Positions 56,023 through 64,000 of a stretch of 64,000 nt of DNA are shown one piece after another. The stretch comes from Delphinus delphis (Eukaryota > Chordata > Mammalia > Artiodactyla > Delphinidae): NCBI RefSeq assembly GCF_949987515.2, contig NC_082699.1, forward strand, positions 76,573,281 to 76,637,280, in the 5' to 3' direction. The notes beneath the pieces are model-generated. The model was not told where the DNA came from, made no database searches, and saw only the letters and a program-made list of their open reading frames with translations. The first letter of the stretch is position 1, and the number at the start of each line of letters is the position of its first letter. A program made the position numbers and the translations under genes.

Positions 56023-56639
56023 AGGGATCTATACGATATATACATTTGCATATAGGGAGATAACTTCTGCTGGTTTAGGAGTAGAATTATTTTTGTAGTC
56101 TTTTAATGTTCCTTTGCATAGCGCGCCTGGCATAACGTTAATCACGGCAAGCTTAAAATGACGTTAAATTCAATTTTCTTTCCTCTTGAATGCCAGCCAC
56201 ACAGCCTGTTTACAAGGAGCACCAAACAAAAGTGGAGGAGGAGAGAATCAGGTTCAATCAATTTCCCTCCTCGCTAATTGGGGGTTTATTGCCGGTTGGT
56301 TTGCTCACAATGGCAGCGGGGAAGAACCATCCTTCAGTTTCTGGGCTCCGGCTGCCAACTGGAATCTGAGTTTATGCTCTGTGGCTGTCTCATAAAGGAA
56401 CAGAGAGCTGAAGACAAAACAATACTTTTATCTCTTTATTATTTTCTCTGCAGTATGAGGGGCCCTTCCTAGGATGTGGTGGGCTCACCCCGCAGTCTGC
56501 TGCACTCCGGCAGGGGGGCAGGGCGTGGCTACTCTCAAGGTGTATTTTTAGGAGAAATGTCCCCTAGACTTGTGTTCAGTTACCTATTTCTTGACTCACA
56601 TATTCATAGTTTGATGAACTTCTGCAGACTCCCTATTAA
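56023..56639. other. Unassigned sequence
   Basis: No repeat or gene recognised. Confidence 0.4.
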
Positions 56640-57200
56640 GCAGGAGCCCCGTGCTGGGCCCCGTGGGGGACAGGACCCCCCCAGCCTGCAGGGAGCTGAC
56701 CGTGGAGGAGAGAACCAGGCCCCACAGCCTTACGCATGTTCTACAGGATGTGGCAACAGGGGCTGTGGGAGGCTGGGGGGAGGGGAGGGACAGATCCATC
56801 ATCCTAGGATTCCGAGAAGGTCCATTTACTGAGCTTTGAAGGGCATATAGAAGTCCAGGGGGAAAGAAGAGGGCAAGGGCTCTCCAGAAGGGGGCCTGGG
56901 AGCCGGCAGGTGCCACGTGGGAGGAAGCAGACGGCTGGGGAGGATGGCGTGGGATTGGATGGAACCGGGGGGCTGCGGCACCCCCATCCCTCCCGGGTGG
57001 CCTTCAGCCTCCAGGGAGAGTCTTCAGCTGTGTTTGCATCCAGGGCAGATGGAGCCCTACAGGGTCCTAAAGAGGGGAGCAGATCAGGGACCCCAGAGTG
57101 GGGGTTTAGAGCCACTGCTGGAGGCGGGTTGAGGAGGGAAGAGTGTGGCGGGTGGGGGGGGCAGTTTGAAGGAGAGGCTGGGGCTGGGAGTCAAAAGATG
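56640..57200 (-). mobile_element. GC-rich, strongly decayed L2 fragment
   Basis: 'agcctgcagggagctgaccg' at the left fits the reversed L2 3' end; 'ctacagggtcctaaagaggg' and 'gagcagatcagggacccc' fit reversed ORF2. High GC makes overlapping open frames (up to 139 codons) that I do not call. Confidence 0.4.
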
Positions 57201-58019
57201 GAGCCAGGTTGGGAGGGAGAGAGAGAGGGAAACGCCTTCCTTTCTGGATTACAGGGGTTCTGGCCCCCAGGGCTGCGAGAGGACGGGCGAGCACTAGCAG
57301 CAGTGCACTTACGGCCACTCAGGAGATGAATGGTGCTAGCTCGCCAACGGTGGGGAAAACGTGGCCACGCCCACTGCCCTTTACGGCTGACAAAATGCAT
57401 TCCCACTGAGACCCCACTGGAGCCTCACGGCAGCCCTCAGACACGTGTGACGCCTGCATTGTGCAGACGAGGACACACGGCTCCTGGTTTGCTCCGTCTG
57501 GACCCCTTCCCCAGCTCCACACTCACCTGCCCCTGCTTGCCCACCCAGCCCCCAGCTTCGGGGAGCGCTGCGCTGGACGCTAGGTCAGCCTCCCTTGGGT
57601 GTTCCTGGCCTCACCCCTTCCTGATCGGGCCCCGCCTCCCCTCCCCTTCTTCCCCAGTGAGCTGCCTCATCGCCATCAGAGTCCAAATGCTCCGGCCTGG
57701 TTTCCAATCCCTCCTTCTTCCTGGGGTCCTGGTGTCTACTGTCCCCACTGCCTGGACCAGTAATTCCCCTGCTCCTACCCACTTACAGCTCAGGTCTTTT
57801 GTAGCCCAAACGTCCCTGTAACTAAAGTTCACTCCCCATGCGCATTCATCACCTTTATAACTTGAATCAATTTCAGAAATTACACACTGATCCATGTGAT
57901 GATTGTTTAGGGCCTCCTACCTACCTCCATAGGCCTAGGGCTGTAGAGTTATTCGGAGGGAACTCACAGAATATACCAAAAATTTGGCCGGCAGTAACTG
58001 ATCCAAAAGTACTTTAATG
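57201..58019. other. Unassigned GC-rich sequence
   Basis: Includes a 163-codon plus frame at 57330-57821 with no recognisable domain, and a possible reversed MIR trace near 57400-57490. GC-rich but without a clear CpG-island promoter signature. Confidence 0.35.
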
Positions 58020-58130
58020 AAAACATGAATTTACGCAGGTCACAGAGAGTTGAGGTAGAGGTAAGATTCGAACAAAAAGTTTCTGGTTCCGGTCTTGTGC
58101 TCTTGCGATGATATCACACCACCTTCCCGT
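58020..58130 (-). mobile_element. MIR fragment
   Basis: 'cgcaggtcacagagagttga' and 'gtaagattcgaacaaaaag' follow reversed MIR. Confidence 0.6.
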
Positions 58131-60206
58131 TGCCTTGAGCAAATCAGTCTGTGCTCAGGGGTCTAAATCGGCCCACCTGCAACTGGAAATGTTTACAGTC
58201 AATGAACCACCTGGTCTTTTTCTACCTGGCATCCAACAGCCTGTGGAAGGCTGCTGCCTGGTGGTCCGCTACTATCATTGGCATCCACAGAGTCCATCAG
58301 CAGCCGGCCACACAGGAAAGATAATGTCCCAGGTACCACTGGTTTATTTGAATGAGGAGCCGGCCTGTTGGCCAGAGTGATTAACTCCAGCATTTTCTTT
58401 AGGTCCCTCTGGTCAGGGAAGCTCATCTCTGTCCATAAGTGGGTCCTAGAAGTCTGAGCTGGAAGGGATCTCAGGGACTGATCACCTGGAACAGCCAACA
58501 TGTGGCACTCGTGGCAGGGCTCCCATGCTTCGCACTGACAGGCATCACTAATAGATCACAGCACTCTTTTCTGCTGGGCTAGGACTAAATGCTCACATCT
58601 TTCAAAACACAGCGCTGCAGGCAGCCATTAGCAATCCATTTGCCTCAACCTGTCAGACGAAAGCTGAAGCAGTGAGGGTGCCTGGCTGGAACAGATGCCC
58701 CCTCGGCTGGAAATGTGGGAGAGACTCTGAATGAAGCGAGTCTGTGTGGAAGGGACCCTAACAAACGAGGCCGAGTCATGGGACCAGCAGCAGCGGGTGG
58801 GGGGAGATGTTGCCACCCCTAAAGAAGAAGGGAGGGAGCACTTGACATCAAGAACTGGGTTTGAAGCCAGAGCCTGGCAGAGCTGGATGTAGGCACAGGG
58901 GCCCAAACAGGGCAGGGGCAGAGGAGCAAATACACCAGTACTCTCTCCTCTGCCCCCTCACCTCCAGCCGCCACGGGTCAACTTACCGGCAAGCCAGGGG
59001 GCAGTGACTCCTGATGACAATCTCACTATGGTCACCCAGTACTGCAGGGCACAGAGCAGGACAGGGAGAGATTGAGAATGGCGCATTCTGGATGTGGTCT
59101 GGGGAACAGGTCCGGTTGGGGGTCAGGTTCCCTTAAAGCAGAGCCTGAGACAGGGATTTGGAATCGCGTAACTTGTTAAGGGAGCAATCCCCCCAGGAGA
59201 AACCTGAAAGGGAGGAAGGGACGCAGAATAGAGGAGGGGACAGAGCTGAGCCTGATCCATAGGGGAAGATGGGGGCGGTGCCCTTATGCGGGGGGGGGTC
59301 AGCCATTTGTGTCCCTTGTCAGCCAGCCATTGGCTGCAGGCTGTCCCCTGGGGCGGAGACATGCTCTTTTCGTCAAGGATAAATGTCAAGAGAAGGGGAC
59401 ATACTGGGAGCCCCTCAGCAGAAAAGACTCAGGGCAGGTGGGGGCTGGGTGCACCGTCCAGGTGAAGGGATCTGAGTGGAGCACCAAGGCCATCCCTCAC
59501 GGAGGGGACGTCCGGGGGCAAATCCACTCTCCACCACTTGTTAGCTGAGTGATGACAGGCAAGTCTGTGACTTCTCTGAGCCTCCATGTGGCCACCTGGA
59601 GAATGTCGTTCAGTGTTAGTGAGGGGATAAGAGTGCCCCCCACCCCAGTAAGCAGATCCCCCAGAGCAAAGGGGGGCTGGCGCCTCCTCCCCTCCTCCCG
59701 GGCAAAGCTCCTTCATCTCTGACAGCCTAAAATGTAGGGTCATGGAGACCAGACCCTCGGGAAGGCCAGGGGCAGAGGGGAAGAGGGAGAGAGAGCATCG
59801 GGCAACTCTTCCAGCCGGCAGCAAAGCCCAGTGTTGGCACTAAGACTCCAGCCCCAGGAGAAGGAAGGCTGTTGGAAACAAGGATGGGGACCCAATGGAT
59901 GGGATGGAAACCTATGGACAAAGCTTAGACATTCTTCCAGAAACAACCTCTAACCTCAGGATTACAGAAAATGAATCAAGAGATCAGAACCGATTTTAGG
60001 GAGGCTTGAACTGGTGCCAAGTGTCCCTAGATGCTCTCGGGACTTACAAAAGTCTTCCCTTTGGAAGAAGATGCTGGAACTGTGGCATTTAGCAAGGTGC
60101 CATGAACATAGAGGACATTCAGTAAACAACAACCGTGATCACCGCAAGGACTGCAGTGAGTGGCACCCAAGGGGCTCCGGCAAATTGCCTCAAAGGCTCT
60201 GCGGGT
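58131..60206. other. Mostly unassigned sequence, about 2 kb
   Basis: A forward MIR is likely at about 59520-59640 ('gatgacaggcaagtctgtga', 'ttctctgagcctccatgtgg') and a small L2/MIR 3' trace near 60080-60130. No gene is recognised; the 131-codon minus frame at 59429-59824 crosses the MIR. Confidence 0.4.
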
Positions 60207-60567
60207 GCTGTGGACTGAATTGTGTCCTCCCGCCCCCATTCATATGTGGAAGCCCTGATGCCCAATGTGACTGTATCTGGAGATACGGTGTCTAGGGGGT
60301 AATTAAGGTTAAACGAGGTCATAGGGTAGGGTCCTCATCTGATAGGACTGTGGCCTTATGAGAAGAGGAAGGGAGAGAGAGATCTGTCCCTCTCTCTCCA
60401 TACGTGAGGACACAGCAAGAAGGCAGCCGTTTACAAGCCAGGAGGAGAGTCCTCACCAGAACCTGACCACATGGCACCTTGATATCAGACTTCCAGCCTC
60501 CAGAACTGTTGTTTAAACCGCACAGTCCATGGTATTTTGTTATGGCAGCCCAAGCCGACCAAGACAG
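60207..60567 (+). mobile_element. MLT1-type MaLR solo LTR
   Basis: 'gtgctgtggactgaattgtg' at the start, 'ggaagccctgatgcccaatg', 'gtggccttatgagaagagga', 'cagacttccagcctccagaa' and 'ggcagcccaagccgaccaag' at the end give the MLT1 order in sense orientation. Confidence 0.9.
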
Positions 60568-61089
60568 TGAGGGACGCAGACGCGAGCCAGAGGGGTCTGC
60601 TGTTACCATGGAGGAGGACCAGAGTGGTCCTGCTTCTCTTTGCAGCAGGGATGGGGGCATGGAGGAAGGAGTGATACTTCTGCCTCTGGGAAGCAGGGTG
60701 GGTGCTGTGGAAGAGGGGATGCTTGAGTGGGGCCCTGAAAGATAGATGGTCTTGACGCATGAGAGAGAAGTAGGAAGGCATTCCTGGAGAAAGAAAACTG
60801 CTTCAAATTTGGGCAGGAGAGTTTTAACCTATGGCTATTCTTTCAAGACTTACATGCCACTCACCCATTCAGAACATATTTATCGAGACTTGCTGGGTGC
60901 CAGACCCTCTGCAAGGTGCAGAGGAAACTAGGCAAGAGGCTAGAAAATCACAACTGGGCTCTAACTTCAGGAGGAGGATGCTTGGGGTAGGGGCTTGGAG
61001 GTCTTGGGGTGCAGAGACATCCCCATTCCTTCGTGATCACGTAGAAACATGCCACACTCTTTCCATCTGGTCTTCATACTCCTTCCACT
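60568..61089 (-). mobile_element. Likely L2 pieces, reverse orientation
   Basis: About 60700-60800 ('ggccctgaaagatagatggt', 'aaggcattcctggagaaag') fits reversed L2 ORF2. About 60850-60960 ('attcagaacatatttatcga', 'cttgctgggtgccagaccct') fits a reversed L2 3' end, so these are probably two fragments. Confidence 0.45.
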
Positions 61090-62159
61090 AAACTTTAGAA
61101 TCTAAGGTTTTCACCCATTGCCACCTTGAATACATTATAAAGTTTCCTCAAGGAGATCTTCAGCAGACAAGGTTTTCAGGATGAGTCCTTCCCGAGCAGC
61201 GTTTCTGTCCCCAAAGCATGCAGAATGGGCAGCGGGAGAGAGAGACGGATAAACAGAACATTGCCAGGCAGGATCATAGAAAAAGGGAATTTGGCAGGGA
61301 CGCTGGTGAAGGGGAAGAAGGGTCATCGGTCCTTCATGACCACTCGTCGGTAACTCTCCCAGAGAAGCCATGTCCTAGCTCAAACGTGGGCAGTGGTTTG
61401 GTGGCCAGGTGGGTGAGTGGCAGGCGACGGTCACAACATACTCGGCAGAGGCAACAAAGAGCAGGGTCGTGGGGAGGAAAGGGCCTCCGCATTTGGGGAA
61501 AGAGTGAGAGGACAGTGGTGAGAAGGGGGTGAGCCTGGGAGAGGAGTCAGGGTCCAGATCAGAGGGGACCTGGCTTAGACGAACATTGTTTAAGCAGGAA
61601 GCCTGGGAAACGATTCACAGGTGAGAACTGCGTTTTGGAAGCATCTCTTTGCAGCACTGAGTTGGAGGCATGTAAACAGAATGTGCTGAGTGGAGGGAAA
61701 AGCCCAAGCCTCCTGCCCTGTGAAAACAAGGTCAGCCCTCCTGATTTAGTCACCTTGATGTCTCCGCACTTGAAAGTACAGCTAAATCCCCACCTCCCCA
61801 GGCATCCCTCCTGCCTGCCCACTGCTTTTTCAACCAAACAGGGGAAGTTGATTCGTTTTTTTCCCCAAAATCGGCAAGCAAAATGGAGGCAGAGTTTAAG
61901 GCAAAAACCCAAACTTACGCCGTCTGTTGTAACAGGAGAACCAGTGGGCTTCGTCTAGGGGAGGGTTTTGCTGCAAATGAGTCGCTTCTGTGATGGTCCA
62001 TTGAACTCTGGAAGGATGCAATTATTTTGTGGACTTTTCTGACTTGTGTCAAAGCAGCTCTCGATACTACAGCACCTTTAAGCCTGCTCCCCACTAACAT
62101 TCCCATCCCAGTCAATGGCACCCACTCCAGTCAAAAACTTAGGAGACAAGTTTGCCTTA
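61090..62159. other. Unassigned sequence
   Basis: Frames of 117 (minus) and 107 (plus) codons overlap one another at 61559-61958; neither has a recognisable domain. No named repeat is seen. Confidence 0.4.
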
Positions 62160-62172
62160 AAATACAAGCTGG

Positions 62173-62493
62173 GGGACTTACCTGGTGGCTCAGTGGTTAA
62201 GAATCCACCTTGGTCCGGGAAGATCCCACATGCCGCGGAGCAACGAAGCCCGTGCGCCACAACTACCGAGCCTGCGTTCTAGAGCCCGCAAGCCACAACT
62301 ACTGAGCCCAAGCGCCTAGAGCCCGTGCTCCACAACAAGAGAAGCCACCGCAATGAGGAGCCCGTGCACCGCAATGAAGAGTAGCCCCCGCTCACCGCAA
62401 CTAGAGAAAAGCCCGCGCGCAACAACGAAGACCCAATGCAACCAAAAATTAATTAATTAATTTTAAAAAAAGGAAAAATAAATTAAAAAAAAG
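62173..62493 (+). mobile_element. CHR SINE, long form, B box deleted
   Basis: The head with A box 'tggctcagtgg' and the full long body and A-rich tail are present. Compared with the copy at 558-868, 29 bp are missing at 62210/62211, between 'ccacct' and 'tggtccggg'. This removes the pol III B box. The perfect 13-bp duplication 'aaatacaagctgg' (62160-62172 and 62494-62506) shows it is a complete, single insertion. Confidence 0.96.
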
Positions 62494-62599
62494 AAATACA
62501 AGCTGGATCACCCCACTGCTCACCATCGTCCACCACCGACGTCCGTGTAACACACATACACACACAAACACGCACATGCACGTTGTCCCAACGGTTTAT

Positions 62600-62940
62600 C
62601 GCTTTCTGTCCTTTACATAAACCATACTTTTTCATTTCTCAGCTACTTTGCAATTGCTATTCCCTCCATCCGAAAAGCCTTTCCTTCCATCAAGCCTACC
62701 TGACAAACCTGTAAATTCTCTGAACCCTGCTCAGGTAGAATTTCTTCTATGACAACTTTTCTGACCACCCAGCCCCTCTTGAGTTAACGATATACATGCT
62801 ATTCATGTGTCCATGTTTACGTAACTAGACTGTTCAGTCCTTGAGATGAGAAGTGGGTTTGGGCTTCTCCATATTCCCCAGTGCGCCCAGAACCCAGCAG
62901 GTGGTGATCAAACGTTTGCTGGATTGAGAGAAATTAGTCA
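62600..62940 (+). mobile_element. L2 LINE 3' region, forward
   Basis: 'tgctattccctccatccgaa', 'ctgctcaggtagaatttctt', 'cttttctgaccacccagccc', 'ctgttcagtccttgagatga' and 'ggtggtgatcaaacgtttgc' follow the L2 3' end in order. Confidence 0.82.
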
Positions 62941-63827
62941 GGGCCAGCAACAGCTCAAATGCTCTCACGGAGAAGCGATCCAGCTCCTAGGAAAGCAAAG
63001 ATGCATGGTGAAGGGACCTTCAGAAATGCCCTCTGTAAGTTAACAGCAGACCCTAGATAAGAACCCAGAGGTGGACTCCCAGTCTAGGGCTTGTTTCTAG
63101 AATCCATGCTTCCAAGAAACCTGGGGGTGTTAGACAGGCCTAAAGACCAACAGAACGCATTGGATGCAAGAATATGCATGTAAATTATGGAAAATCACTC
63201 ATGACCTAAGTGACTGTTTGGAACTGGCTGGGCCCAAGAAGTAAGAGCACTTGCCCAGGAAGACTTGTAGAAAGGCTGGTACTGTTGAATGCTGGGAATC
63301 TGCCATTTGTTTTCTGTTTGTATTTCTGTACCTTATCTTGTGGAAAGAGACAATTAAAAATTCTAAGTGGTGTTTGCATCCTTGTGTACCTTTGTCACAG
63401 GTCCTTGAAGGTTTGGTATGTTTGGGGTGTGAGTCCATCTGTGCCCATTTGGAGACTGGTCTCCACTTTTCCCACTTCCCTCAAATCCCTGTGTGGTTAA
63501 TTAAAAGCAATGGTATCATCTCTGCTGTGACATGGAAGGATCACATCTCTACAATCCATCATCCTAATTAGCAAGGAGAGAAAGGATTTGTCTACTTTCA
63601 ATTTGTATGTTTTAAACCGAGCAAAATTCACGGGAGATGGGCCGGACTCAATCCAGCACGAAATTCTGTTTGGAAAATTGTTTGTGAATTTTGAAACATG
63701 GTCTCAGGGCTGTTCAGATTCGGGCTCCCTGTATGATTTCAACTGGTAAATAAGTAATGAAACAACAGTAATAATTCTGAAAATAATACTAAGAGCAGAT
63801 ACTAATTTTAGTGCCTATGGAGGGATT
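62941..63827. other. Unassigned sequence
   Basis: No gene recognised. The frames at 63199-63571 on both strands overlap and show no recognisable domain. Confidence 0.4.
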
Positions 63828-63935
63828 TCTCAGTATTTCCCAAAGTGTGTTCCAAGATCACTAGACCTTCAAGATGTTCCTCGACAAAACGACCGTGTAC
63901 ATTCCACATACGAGGCCCAGGACAGACTCCTCTTG
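63828..63935. mobile_element. Possible hAT-type DNA transposon fragment
   Basis: 'tttcccaaagtgtgttccaa' and 'gatcactagaccttcaagat' resemble one end of a mammalian-wide hAT element. The other end is not seen before the window closes. Confidence 0.4.
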
Positions 63936-64000
63936 GAGACTCATGGTATCCAGAGACTATGAGAAGCTCTGAGGAGTTCTGCAGTTGTAAAAAAAAAGAG

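Noticed and set aside
57330..57821. 163-codon plus-strand open frame
   Set aside because: GC-rich, low-complexity proline/serine-rich translation with no domain and no gene context.

Overview
This is mammalian nuclear DNA, almost certainly from a cetacean (whale or dolphin). The best evidence is the tRNA-derived CHR SINEs, which carry the cetartiodactyl 5' end (A box, B box, 'ttccctggtggcgcagtgg') and, in several copies, the body typical of whale and dolphin genomes. Some are flanked by perfect 13-17 bp target-site duplications. I saw no BovB LINE and no typical ruminant SINE block. L1 3' ends are of the artiodactyl/cetacean type, and the background is ordinary old mammalian repeat (L2, MIR, MLT1, MLT2, Tigger).

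I find no protein-coding gene that I can support. The open frames are short (longest 247 codons), lie on both strands, mostly overlap repeats, and show no recognisable domain. The exceptions are two fragments of L1 ORF2. No tRNA, rRNA, snRNA or CRISPR is seen. The window reads as intergenic or large-intron sequence; a single small exon cannot be excluded from sequence alone.

Layout. 0-9 kb: two Tigger1 deletion derivatives (one broken by a CHR SINE), an L2 fragment, an unnamed solo LTR and an old LTR-like block with a duplicated palindrome. 9-17 kb: MIR and L2 fragments, two CA microsatellites and a CHR SINE. 17-25 kb: old L1, MLT1 LTRs, a long L2 interrupted by a young SINE, another young SINE and two L1 3' ends. 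25-35 kb: a hAT-like element, a retroviral solo LTR, two old L1 3' ends and two SINEs. 35-46 kb: L2, a 5'-truncated L1 on the plus strand, older L1 pieces, a Tigger-type MITE, and a minus-strand L1 with a 5' inversion. 46-56 kb: a DNA transposon, MLT1, three solo LTRs within 3.6 kb, possible ERVL-class internal sequence, an MLT2 LTR with a 79-bp duplication and minisatellite. 56-64 kb: GC-rich sequence with decayed L2, MLT1 LTRs and a CHR SINE that has lost its B box.

There is no set of genes acting together here. The content of interest is transposon history: nested insertions, target-site duplications, twin-priming inversions, and paired repeats that could mediate rearrangement. I did not find a new biological system. 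Repeat family names come from memory of consensus sequences and were not checked by a database search.
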